A stretch of 12,058 nt of DNA from NCBI GenBank assembly GCA_024636075.1, contig JAGXHS010000020.1, forward strand, positions 1-12,058, read 5' to 3'. A program made the position numbers and the translations under genes. The notes below the pieces were generated by a model. The model was not told the DNA's origin and did no database searches. It saw only the letters and a program-made list of their open reading frames with translations. The DNA comes from Propionibacteriaceae bacterium (lineage in GTDB: Bacteria > Actinomycetota > Actinomycetes > Propionibacteriales > Propionibacteriaceae). Shown one piece after another: positions 1 through 6,345 of this stretch; position 1 is the first letter of the stretch, and each line of letters starts with the position of its first letter.

Positions 1-24
1 CTCGGAGATGTGTATAAGAGACAG
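1..24 (+). other. Sequencing adapter remnant (Nextera/Tn5 mosaic end)
   Basis: These bases are the 3' portion of the Illumina Nextera read-2 transposase adapter. Positions 6-24 are the 19-base Tn5 mosaic end AGATGTGTATAAGAGACAG, and the five bases before it (CTCGG) match the read-2 rather than the read-1 adapter. The match is exact and lies at the very edge of the contig. The sequence after base 24 reads directly into the thrB frame. It is a library artefact left by incomplete trimming, not biology, and genomic sequence starts at base 25. Confidence 0.96.
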
Positions 25-899
25 GGGTTCGCCTTGTCGTGCCGGGTTCCAGCGGCAATCTGGGACCGGGTTTCGACTGTCTCGGTCTGGCCCTGGATGC
101 CTGCGATGAGATGAGTGTCGAGGTGATCGACTCCCGGATCGAGGTGCTGGTGAGCGGTGAAGGTGCCGGAGCAGTGCCCGATGATGCCTCACATCTGGTT
201 GTCAGAATGGTGCTGGCCGCCCTGGACGAGTTCGGGGTCCGGGCCGGCGGGCTGCGGCTGAGGGCGTCGAACAGCATCCCGCATGGCCGCGGACTCGGTT
301 CGTCGGCGGCTGCGATCGTGGCCGGTCTGGCCGCGGGCTGGCTGCTCGCCCATCCCGGTGACGAGCTCGACCGTCGGTGGGTGCTGCAGCGTGCCACCGA
401 GATCGAGGGCCACCCCGACAACGCTGCGGCCTCGCTGCACGGCGGGGTGGTGGCGGCATGGGTGGACGCAGGCGTGGTGGACCACATGTCGCTACACGTC
501 CACCCGGATGTTCGTTTCACGGTGTGGGTGCCCGAGAAGGGGCTGGCGACCGTCACCGCGCGGGCGGTTCTGCCCGAGGAGATCACCCGGCGGGCGGCGG
601 TTGACCAAGTGTCCCGCGTCGCCGCTCTCGTGCTCGCCCTGCAATCGGCGCCACAGCATCTGCTGTTCGCCACCGAGGATTACCTGCACCAGCCCTACCG
701 TGGCGCGCTGATGCCGGAATCCACCCGACTGGTCGCCGATCTGCGGCGGGCCGGGGTTCCGGCCGTCGTCTCCGGTGCGGGTCCCAGCGTGTTGGCCATC
801 GGAACCGCGCAGCAACTCAAGCCTGCCGAGCTGGTCGACAGCCACGGATTCGCGCGACACGACCTGCGGAGCAGTGAGGGCTTGCGGATCGTTCGCTGA
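25..899 (+). CDS. thrB: Homoserine kinase, 5' end missing
   Basis: ThrB phosphorylates L-homoserine to O-phosphohomoserine with ATP in the cytoplasm, the step before threonine synthase. The frame is open from base 27 and begins inside the conserved N-terminal strand (VRLVVPGSSGNLGPGFD, the counterpart of the usual VPATSANLGPGFD), so roughly ten codons including the start are lost at the contig edge. A GTG at 39 could be mistaken for a start but lies inside this motif. The GHMP-kinase ATP loop PHGRGLGSSAAA is at about 278-313, the EGHPDNAAASLHGG segment near 402-446, and the C-terminal VSGAGPSVLAIG motif near 768-803. The protein ends at TGA 897-899 with no visible damage. In related actinobacteria thrC normally lies just upstream, which cannot be checked here. 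GHMP-family assignment is firm, and homoserine kinase is favoured by the motif details and by the rho neighbour. Confidence 0.93.
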
Positions 900-955
900 C
901 AGCGTGATCGCCCGCACGATCGGGGTCCGTTTCGGGGGTTGGGGCGGTGAGCTGC

Positions 956-961
956 TACAGT
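956..961 (+). promoter_or_regulatory. Candidate -10 element for rho
   Basis: TACAGT, in the context GCTACAGT, fits the actinobacterial housekeeping -10 pattern TAnnnT. No good -35 box is seen 16-18 bases upstream, where the sequence is G-rich. If used, transcription would start near 967-969 and give a leader of about 205 bases before the rho start. This is a pattern match only. Confidence 0.35.
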
Positions 962-1158
962 CGAAGGCAGGCACTTGGTTCTCTGCGCGATCATCCGCCG
1001 GAGGCCACGCGTATCGGACATTCTTCACGTCAGATGTCCCTCATCCTGAACACTCCGCATCGGCAAATCGTTGTTGGGTGCACTCATTGGGCCGGTTGCC
1101 AAGCACTCTTGCCCTGACGTGGCCGTCTTCGTCGAACCGAACGCGTTCGCAACATCCG

Positions 1159-1164
1159 AAAGGA
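1159..1164 (+). promoter_or_regulatory. Ribosome binding site fixing the rho start
   Basis: AAAGGA lies nine bases before the GTG at 1174. It is the only good Shine-Dalgarno match near the point where the translation begins to resemble Rho, so it decides the start against the much longer open frame that begins at 775. Confidence 0.75.
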
Positions 1165-1173
1165 TCACCACAC

Positions 1174-3177
1174 GTGACAGACAGCGTCACAGACACCTCC
1201 GCCGGGCAGTCAGCCTCGGCAGGATTGGCAGCAAAGAAGTTGCCGGAACTCAAGGCCATGGCATCTTCGATGGGGATCAAGGGCGTGAGTGGGATGCGCA
1301 AGCCGCAGCTCATCGCCGCGATCGCCGGTGGGGGCGTAGGAACCTCCTCGCCGTCTGGTGCCAATGGCTCAGCCTCGCGCAACGGCGACAACCGTTCCCC
1401 CGAGGAGTCCGGAACAAACCGAACCAGTGCATCACAGCTCAATGACTCCCAGCAGGGGGACTCCCAGCAGGGGGACTCCCAGCAGGGGGACTCCCAGCAG
1501 GGGGACTCCCAGCAGGGTGACTCCCAGCAGGGTGACTCCCAGCAGGGTGACTCCCAGCAGGGGGACTCAAACCGGGAGGATCGCAGCCAGCAGCAGGACC
1601 GGCCGAGCGATGACGTCGGCACCCGGCTGGAACAGCTGAGTAGTGAGAAGGTCGGCAACTCGCGCCGCCAGCGCACCAATCAGAAGGACTCAGGCCAGAA
1701 GGACTCAGGCCAGAAAGACTCAGGCCAGAAAGACACGGGCTTTTCCGATGCGTCGGATCAGCCCGAGCAGCGCGGTTCGGGTTCACAGAACTCCGATGGC
1801 CGCAACCAGGATCAGCAGGGTCGTCAGGACCAACAGGGTCGCCAGGGCGGCCAGGGCAATCAGGGCCAGGGCAACAACCAGGGCAATCAGGCCAGCAATT
1901 ATGATGACAACTCAGGTGGCGGGCGCCGCAATCGGCGTCGGCGTCAACGTGACCGCCAGGGGCGACGCACCAACCGGAACTCCGGTGGCGGTGCTGGCGG
2001 CGGCGGTGTGGATCGCTACGAGTCCGATCCGGTGATCGGCGACGACGATGTGCTGCAAGAGATCTCCGGCATTCTTGACGTGCTGGACAACTACGCCTTC
2101 GTGCGGACCAGTGGCTACCTACCCGGGTCCAACGACGCCTACGTGAGCCTCTCCATGGTGCGCAAGAGCGGGCTGCGCAAGGGCGATGTGGTCACGGGCG
2201 CGATCCGCCAGTCGCGTGAGGGCGACCGCAAGGAGAAGTTCAATCCACTCGTGCGGATCGACACCATCAACGGCGGCGATCCGGCGGCGGCCACCAACCG
2301 CCCCGACTTCAGCAAGCTGACCCCGCTGTACCCGCAGGAGAGGCTCCGGCTCGAGACCACGGCGACCAACATGACCGGCCGCATCATCGATCTGGTCAGC
2401 CCGATCGGCAAGGGCCAGCGCGGTCTCATCGTGTCGCCTCCCAAGGCCGGCAAGACGATGATCATGCAGGCCATCGCCAACGCGATCGCGGCGAACAATC
2501 CCGAGGTGCACCTGATGGTGGTGCTCGTGGATGAGCGTCCTGAAGAGGTCACCGACTTCCAGCGCACCGTGTCGGGCGAGGTGATCGCCTCCACCTTCGA
2601 CCGTCCGGCCGAGGACCACACGGTGATCTCGGAGTTGGCCATTGAGCGCGCCAAGCGCCTGGTGGAGATGGGTCATGACGTCGTCGTGCTGTTGGACGGC
2701 ATCACCCGTCTGGGGCGCGCCTACAACCTGGCTGCTCCCCCATCCGGTCGTATCCTCTCCGGTGGTGTCGACTCTGCCGCGCTCTACCCGCCGAAGAAGT
2801 TCTTCGGCGCTGCGCGCAACATCGAGAACGGTGGATCGCTCACCATCTTGGCGACCGCATTGATCGAGACCGGATCCAAGATGGACGAGGTGATCTTCGA
2901 AGAGTTCAAGGGCACCGGAAACATGGAGCTCCGGTTGGCTCGTCAGCTCGCTGACAAGCGCATCTTCCCCGCCATCGACGTGGACGCCTCCGGTACTCGT
3001 CGTGAGGAACTGCTGCTGGGCCGCGAGGAGCTCAACATCGTCTGGAAGTTGCGTCGGGTGCTGTCCGGCCTCGGCGACCAGCAATCGCTGGAGATGTTGC
3101 TCAACCGGATGCGCAAGACGCAGAACAACGCCGAGTTCCTGCTACTGATCTCGAAGACGACACCGAACGCGGAATAG
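1174..3177 (+). CDS. rho: Transcription termination factor Rho with long repeat-rich disordered insert
   Basis: Rho is a hexameric RNA-dependent ATPase that loads on C-rich nascent RNA and terminates transcription. The GTG start at 1174 follows AAAGGA and gives 667 residues, against about 420 in E. coli; long forms are usual in Actinobacteria. In order: a SAP-like Rho_N helical segment (about 18-52), a low-complexity region (about 53-278) rich in Q, N, D, S and G, the cold-shock-like RNA-binding domain from about 285 (ILDVLDNYAFVRTSGYLPG), and the ATPase core with Walker A SPPKAGKT (421-428) and Walker B VVVLLDGITR (503-512). The conserved SGRILSGGVDSAALYPPK and GTGNMELRLARQ segments are intact. 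The low-complexity part holds eight DSQQG repeats (91-130), four QKDSG/T repeats (170-189), a Q/G/N tract, and an Arg-rich patch with flanking glycines (about 248-278) probably adding RNA affinity. No frameshift is seen. Confidence 0.97.
   Translation: MTDSVTDTSAGQSASAGLAAKKLPELKAMASSMGIKGVSGMRKPQLIAAIAGGGVGTSSPSGANGSASRNGDNRSPEESGTNRTSASQLNDSQQGDSQQGDSQQGDSQQGDSQQGDSQQGDSQQGDSQQGDSNREDRSQQQDRPSDDVGTRLEQLSSEKVGNSRRQRTNQKDSGQKDSGQKDSGQKDTGFSDASDQPEQRGSGSQNSDGRNQDQQGRQDQQGRQGGQGNQGQGNNQGNQASNYDDNSGGGRRNRRRRQRDRQGRRTNRNSGGGAGGGGVDRYESDPVIGDDDVLQEISGILDVLDNYAFVRTSGYLPGSNDAYVSLSMVRKSGLRKGDVVTGAIRQSREGDRKEKFNPLVRIDTINGGDPAAATNRPDFSKLTPLYPQERLRLETTATNMTGRIIDLVSPIGKGQRGLIVSPPKAGKTMIMQAIANAIAANNPEVHLMVVLVDERPEEVTDFQRTVSGEVIASTFDRPAEDHTVISELAIERAKRLVEMGHDVVVLLDGITRLGRAYNLAAPPSGRILSGGVDSAALYPPKKFFGAARNIENGGSLTILATALIETGSKMDEVIFEEFKGTGNMELRLARQLADKRIFPAIDVDASGTRREELLLGREELNIVWKLRRVLSGLGDQQSLEMLLNRMRKTQNNAEFLLLISKTTPNAE
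1444..1563 (+). repeat. 15-bp tandem repeat, 8 copies, in rho
   Basis: Eight exact-length head-to-tail copies of GACTCCCAGCAGGGK encode DSQQG eight times, followed by a partial ninth copy (GACTC at 1564-1568). The only differences are at the last base: copies 1-4 end GGG, copies 5-7 end GGT and copy 8 ends GGG. The near-identity at silent positions indicates recent expansion by slippage or unequal exchange. The unit is a multiple of three, so copy-number change keeps the frame. Copy number from short reads may be under- or overestimated. Confidence 0.97.
1681..1740 (+). repeat. Second 15-bp tandem repeat, 4 copies, in rho
   Basis: Four copies of CAGAARGACTCAGGC encode QKDSG three times and QKDTG once. 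The Lys codon is AAG in copies 1-2 and AAA in copies 3-4, and the last copy has ACG in place of TCA. It is unrelated in sequence to the DSQQG array 117 bases upstream except for the shared 15-base period and the shared DS dipeptide. Confidence 0.95.
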
Positions 3178-3186
3178 CGATTGGCC

Positions 3187-3269
3187 GCCGCCGGGTTTGG
3201 AGAATGGCGACCCGGCACGGCAAAATGGGTCCTCGGCTCCGGTTCACGTCATCTGGACGACCCGGCGGC
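3187..3269 (+). promoter_or_regulatory. Two mutually exclusive hairpins between rho and rpmE
   Basis: GCCGGGT at 3190-3196 can pair perfectly with ACCCGGC at 3210-3216 (7 bp). Alternatively the longer GCCGCCGGGT at 3187-3196 can pair with ACCCGGCGGC at 3260-3269 (10 bp). Both use the same left arm, so only one can form. The distal arm ends about ten bases before the rpmE ribosome binding site. No T-run follows either stem, so neither is an intrinsic terminator. Function is unknown; repeated CCCGG words in high-GC DNA can arise by chance. Confidence 0.4.
3197..3226 (+). promoter_or_regulatory. Weak candidate promoter for rpmE
   Basis: TTGGAG (3197-3202) and CAAAAT (3221-3226) are separated by 18 bases and match a sigma-70 type promoter loosely (three of six and four of six bases). 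This is the only AT-rich point in the rho-rpmE gap. An rpmE-specific promoter would fit its need for high expression as a ribosomal protein, but the match is poor. Confidence 0.25.
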
Positions 3270-3291
3270 CACGATCACCAAGGAGACAGAC

Positions 3292-3501
3292 ATGAAGCAG
3301 GGAATTCATCCGGAGTATGTGGAGACCCATGTGGCCTGCACCTGCGGAAACAACTTCACCACCCACAGCACCGCGAAGGGAGGCACGCTGCACGCTGACG
3401 TGTGCGCCGAGTGCCACCCCTTCTACACCGGCAAGCAGAAGATTCTCGACACCGGTGGCCGGGTGGCACGCTTCGAGCGTCGTTACGCGAAGAAGAAGTA
3501 G
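3292..3501 (+). CDS. rpmE: 50S ribosomal protein L31, zinc-binding (C+) type
   Basis: L31 is a small large-subunit protein that helps bridge the two ribosomal subunits. The 69-residue product has the four zinc-ligand cysteines of the C+ form at C16, C18, C38 and C41 (ACTCGN and CAECHPFYTG), plus the usual MKQGIHPEY opening and basic C-terminus ARFERRYAKKK. ATG 3292 is fixed by AAGGAG at 3280-3285 with a six-base spacer, and an upstream in-frame extension to 3181 is non-conserved. Many actinobacteria also carry a cysteine-free L31 paralogue used under zinc limitation; none is in this window. The gene is followed within a dozen bases by a strong terminator. Confidence 0.97.
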   Translation: MKQGIHPEYVETHVACTCGNNFTTHSTAKGGTLHADVCAECHPFYTGKQKILDTGGRVARFERRYAKKK

Positions 3502-3511
3502 CTCACCCGAC

Positions 3512-3551
3512 CAGGCGTCGGACGGCCAGATGGCTGTCCGACGCCTGTTTT
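3512..3551 (+). terminator. Intrinsic terminator after rpmE
   Basis: A perfect 12-bp inverted repeat, CAGGCGTCGGAC (3512-3523) and GTCCGACGCCTG (3536-3547), is followed at once by TTTT (3548-3551). The 12-base loop can pair four more bases internally (one G-T), lengthening the stem to about 16 bp with an AGAT loop. The T-run is only on the plus-strand side, so termination would be one-directional. The next gene starts 34 bases after the T-run. Confidence 0.88.
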
Positions 3552-3585
3552 CATGTTGAGCCACGACCATCAGCGAGGAGATGTC

Positions 3586-4662
3586 ATGGTCGATCCGGTC
3601 GAGCGGATCCGAACTGAGCACGCGGAGCTGGCAGAGCAGCTCGCTGATCCACAGATCCATTCCGACCCGGTTCGCGCTCGACGGTTGGGCCGACACTACG
3701 CAGAGCTCAGTTCCATCGTGCGGGCACTCGATGAGCATCAGCGGGTGAGCGGTGATCTGGAGGCGGCTCGGGAACTGGCCGGTGATGATCCGGGCTTCGC
3801 CGCGGAGGCCGATCAGCTCGCCGTCCAACTGAACCGCTCCGAGGAACGGCTCACCGAACTGTTGGCGCCGCGCGATCCCAACGACTTGCTGGACGCGATC
3901 CTTGAGATCAAGTCTGGTGAAGGTGGCGAGGAATCGGCGCTGTTCGCGGCGGACCTGTTCAAGATGTACACCCGCTACGCCGACTCGATGGGCTGGACGC
4001 TCGAGGTGCTGGACGACCAACCCACCGACCTCGGTGGCTACAAGTCGGTGACCGTGGCGATCAAGGCGCCCGGTAGCTCCGGGAGCGGCCAGCACCCCTA
4101 CGGGGTCTTGAAGTTCGAGGGCGGGGTGCACCGGGTGCAGCGGATCCCCGTGACCGAGTCGCAAGGCCGGGTGCACACCTCGGCGGTCGGGGTGCTGGTG
4201 ATGCCCGACGTCGAGGCCGACGAGGTGGCGGTCAACGACGACGATCTGCGGATCGACGTGTACCGAGCGTCCGGTCCCGGCGGTCAGGGCGTCAACACCA
4301 CCGATTCTGCGGTGCGGATCACCCATCTGCCGAGCGGTGTGGTGGTCAGCTGTCAGAACGAGCGCTCCCAGCTGCAGAATCGCGAACAGGCGATGCGAAT
4401 GCTCCGGGCACGGTTGATCGCGCTCGCCGAGGAGCAGGCCTCACGAGCTGCCTCCAGCGCGCGTCGGTCGCAGGTACGCACTGTGGACCGTTCGGAACGC
4501 ATCCGCACCTACAACTACCCCGAGAGCCGAATCGCCGACCACCGGATCGGTTTCAAGGCCTACAACCTGGAAGCCTTCCTGAACGGTGACGTTGCAGACC
4601 TGATGGCAGCCCTGCAACAGGCTGATCTCGCCGAACGTCTGGCCGGGGCCGACCAGAGGTGA
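3586..4662 (+). CDS. prfA: Peptide chain release factor 1
   Basis: RF1 reads UAA and UAG stop codons and triggers peptide release in the ribosome. The 358-residue protein matches normal RF1 length. The stop-codon-reading tripeptide is PVT at residues 188-190 (the RF1 P-x-T type; RF2 would have SPF). The catalytic GGQ is at 232-234 in GPGGQGVNTTDSAVRITH. The C-terminal RTYNYPESRIADHRIGFKAYN segment is intact, and there is no RF2-type programmed frameshift. ATG 3586 follows GAGGAG (3575-3580) by five bases. An in-frame ATG at 3553 touches the terminator T-run, lacks a binding site and is not used. The stop codon overlaps the start of prmC, whose product methylates Gln234. Confidence 0.97.
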   Translation: MVDPVERIRTEHAELAEQLADPQIHSDPVRARRLGRHYAELSSIVRALDEHQRVSGDLEAARELAGDDPGFAAEADQLAVQLNRSEERLTELLAPRDPNDLLDAILEIKSGEGGEESALFAADLFKMYTRYADSMGWTLEVLDDQPTDLGGYKSVTVAIKAPGSSGSGQHPYGVLKFEGGVHRVQRIPVTESQGRVHTSAVGVLVMPDVEADEVAVNDDDLRIDVYRASGPGGQGVNTTDSAVRITHLPSGVVVSCQNERSQLQNREQAMRMLRARLIALAEEQASRAASSARRSQVRTVDRSERIRTYNYPESRIADHRIGFKAYNLEAFLNGDVADLMAALQQADLAERLAGADQR

Positions 4663-5540
4663 ACGTACTGACACCCGTCGCCGCGGCTCTGGTCTGGGGG
4701 AGCGCGCAGCTGCGAGCAGCTGGAACACCTTCCCCAAACCCGGAGGCGCGCACCCTGCTGGCGAGTGCCCTGCTGACCAGCCCGGGGGAACTGGTACTAC
4801 TCCCCGGCGTGGACGCCGAGGCACTGGCCCGGTTCGAGGGGCACGTGCATCGGCGGATCGCGGGCGAACCACTGCAGCACATCGTCGGCGTTGCTGGATT
4901 CCGCACCGTTGACGTCACCGTCGGCCCCGGAGTCTTCGTGCCTCGTCCCGAGACCGAGGTGATGGTCGGATGGGCGCTTGACGTGTTGGCCGACCGTGCA
5001 GATCCTGTCGTCGTGGATCTGTGTACCGGCTCCGGGGTCATCAGCAAGGCACTGGTCACCGAGGATCCACGGTTGCAGATCCACGCCGTGGAGCTCAGCG
5101 AGCAGGCGTTCGAATACGCGCGACGGAACCTCGAAGGAACGCCTGTCGAACTGTTGTGTGGCGACATGGCTGACGCCTTCGGCGCTCTCGACGGCACCGT
5201 TGACCTCGTCATCGCCAATCCTCCCTACATCCCCCTGGAGACATGGGAATCGGTGACGGCGGAGGTGCGCGACCATGATCCGACGATGGCCCTCTTTTCG
5301 GGCGTCGACGGCCTCGATGGCACCCGGGTGGTGGCCAGTGTCGCGGCGCGACTCCTGCGTTCCGGTGGCGTGGTGTGCAGCGAGCACGCCGAGGTGCAGG
5401 AGCACTCGGCGCAGCAGGTGTTCCTCGATTCCGGCTGCTTCGACCAGGTGCGCGGGCACCGGGATCTGGCTGATCGTCCGCGCTTCGTGTCAGCTCGCCG
5501 AACGGACCTCTGGCAGGATGACATCCGTGAGCGAGGCTGA
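4659..5540 (+). CDS. prmC: Release factor glutamine methyltransferase
   Basis: PrmC (HemK) transfers a methyl group from S-adenosylmethionine to the glutamine of the GGQ motif of release factors, raising termination efficiency. The 293-residue protein has the helical N-terminal substrate domain, the VPRPETE motif (94-100), SAM-binding motif I as DLCTGSG (120-126), the acidic HAVELSE strand end (142-148) and the catalytic NPPY at 187-190. Motif I usually reads DLGTGSG, so the Cys is a small deviation. GTG 4659 overlaps the prfA stop by four bases (GTGA) and no strong binding site precedes it, which suggests translational coupling, as expected for an enzyme acting on its neighbour's product. 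Confidence 0.95.
   Translation: MNVLTPVAAALVWGSAQLRAAGTPSPNPEARTLLASALLTSPGELVLLPGVDAEALARFEGHVHRRIAGEPLQHIVGVAGFRTVDVTVGPGVFVPRPETEVMVGWALDVLADRADPVVVDLCTGSGVISKALVTEDPRLQIHAVELSEQAFEYARRNLEGTPVELLCGDMADAFGALDGTVDLVIANPPYIPLETWESVTAEVRDHDPTMALFSGVDGLDGTRVVASVAARLLRSGGVVCSEHAEVQEHSAQQVFLDSGCFDQVRGHRDLADRPRFVSARRTDLWQDDIRERG
5515..5518 (+). promoter_or_regulatory. Ribosome binding site favouring GTG 5527 for tsaC
   Basis: AGGA lies eight bases before GTG 5527, the normal spacing. The alternative in-frame ATG at 5518 overlaps this site and has only a poorly placed GGA (5504-5506) in front of it. Confidence 0.5.
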
Positions 5541-6342
5541 ACAGAGCCCGGGGAAGGCCCCCGGATACCAGCGATTCGACGTGAATGTCGACCCGGAGGG
5601 TGCATTGCGTGCCGCAGCAGAGGCAATTGCGGCTGGAGAATGCATCGTGCTGCCCACCGACACCGTCTACGGGATCGGCGCGGACGCGATGGAATCCGAA
5701 GCCGTACAGAAGCTCCTCGACGCCAAGGAACGCGGCCGCGACATGCCTCCTCCCGTGTTGATCAGTGACGCGGGTCTGCTCGACTCCTTGGTGAAATCGG
5801 TGAACACCCACGGCCGCCGACTGGCGGAGCGATTCTGGCCGGGGCCACTCACCCTGATCCTGCAGGCCCAGCCGCGACTTCGGATGGATCTGGGCGACAC
5901 GGCGGGCACCATCGCGGTTCGCGTTCCGGACCAGGACTTCACCCGTGACGTGCTCCGACGAACGGGCCCATTGGCTGTCAGCAGTGCCAATGTGTCCGGC
6001 CGGCCGGCGGCCATCACGGTGGAGGAGGCCATCGAGCAGCTGGGGGACCGGGTTCGTGTCTACCTTGATGCCGGGCCGACGCCCGGGCCGGAGCAGTCCA
6101 CCATCGTGGACTTCGTGGCCGAGAGCCTCGGCGTGGTGGTCCGATCAGGAGTCCTCAGTCTCGAGACGCTGCGGGGCGTGAGTCCTTTGATCAAGGAGCT
6201 GGAGAGGCCGGCGAATGACGAGTCAGTCCCGACCGGCGAGGATTCGACAGGTCCGGCGGATGAGGATCCCACCGTGCCGCCGGATCCCGAAACCGGTGCT
6301 GAAACACCCCCAGTTGAGGACAATCCGGGGAGCGGTGGCTGA
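5527..6342 (+). CDS. L-threonylcarbamoyladenylate synthase (YrdC/Sua5 family)
   Basis: This family condenses threonine, bicarbonate and ATP into threonylcarbamoyl-AMP, used to make t6A37 in tRNAs that read ANN codons. The YrdC domain covers residues about 20-215, with VLPTDTVYGIG (41-51), the KxR motif K67-E68-R69, the FWPGPLTLIL segment and SSANVSG (152-158). The protein is 271 residues. After about residue 220 comes a tail rich in Pro, Glu, Asp, Ser and Thr that looks disordered and is not the globular Sua5 C-terminal domain, so this is the short TsaC-type architecture with an added acidic tail. GTG 5527 is preferred on its binding site, with ATG 5518 as the alternative; either overlaps prmC. 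Its place after prfA and prmC makes a translation-fidelity cluster. The symbol is left blank because tsaC, sua5 and ywlC are used inconsistently. Confidence 0.92.
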   Translation: MSEAEQSPGKAPGYQRFDVNVDPEGALRAAAEAIAAGECIVLPTDTVYGIGADAMESEAVQKLLDAKERGRDMPPPVLISDAGLLDSLVKSVNTHGRRLAERFWPGPLTLILQAQPRLRMDLGDTAGTIAVRVPDQDFTRDVLRRTGPLAVSSANVSGRPAAITVEEAIEQLGDRVRVYLDAGPTPGPEQSTIVDFVAESLGVVVRSGVLSLETLRGVSPLIKELERPANDESVPTGEDSTGPADEDPTVPPDPETGAETPPVEDNPGSGG

Positions 6343-6345
6343 TTC

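Larger units (their letters stand above)
900..1173 (+). promoter_or_regulatory. Long rho 5' leader region
   Basis: This 274-base stretch between thrB and rho contains no convincing gene. The rho frame happens to be open through it, but the translation has no resemblance to Rho. The second half, about 1025-1150, is pyrimidine-rich with clusters such as TGTCCCTCATCC and CACTCTTGCCC, the kind of C-rich, G-poor RNA that Rho can load on. A weak stem is possible between GGCAA (1062-1066) and TTGCC (1096-1100). Rho autoregulates through its own leader in other bacteria, so a similar role here is a reasonable inference but is not shown by the sequence. Confidence 0.4.

Noticed and set aside
6..24. 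Tn5 mosaic end as evidence of a real transposon insertion
   Set aside because: It is joined to Nextera-specific adapter bases and lies at the contig edge with no transposase, target duplication or second end. A library artefact explains it fully.
775..1173. N-terminal extension of Rho by 133 residues
   Set aside because: The frame overlaps the end of thrB, has no binding site at its start and no Rho-like sequence. A good binding site lies before GTG 1174, where the Rho_N-type sequence begins shortly after.
1041..1679. Minus-strand protein with ESPCW repeats
   Set aside because: It is the reverse-strand reading of the DSQQG array. The 15-bp unit has no stop in this frame, so the frame stays open by composition. 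No start site or conserved domain supports it.
1444..1740. CRISPR-like direct repeats
   Set aside because: The units are contiguous with no spacers, only 15 bases long, and code in frame within rho.
2119..3084. Long minus-strand open frame opposite the Rho ATPase domain
   Set aside because: A shadow of high-GC coding sequence. The plus strand encodes the conserved Walker motifs and the antisense product is a His/Asp/Gly/Leu-rich composition artefact.
3553..3585. Upstream ATG start for prfA
   Set aside because: It lies two bases after the terminator T-run without a binding site and adds eleven non-conserved residues. ATG 3586 has GAGGAG at five bases.
3244..4326. Minus-strand 360-codon frame opposite rpmE and prfA
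   Set aside because: It crosses two real genes and a terminator, has no recognisable domain and is explained by codon bias on the other strand.
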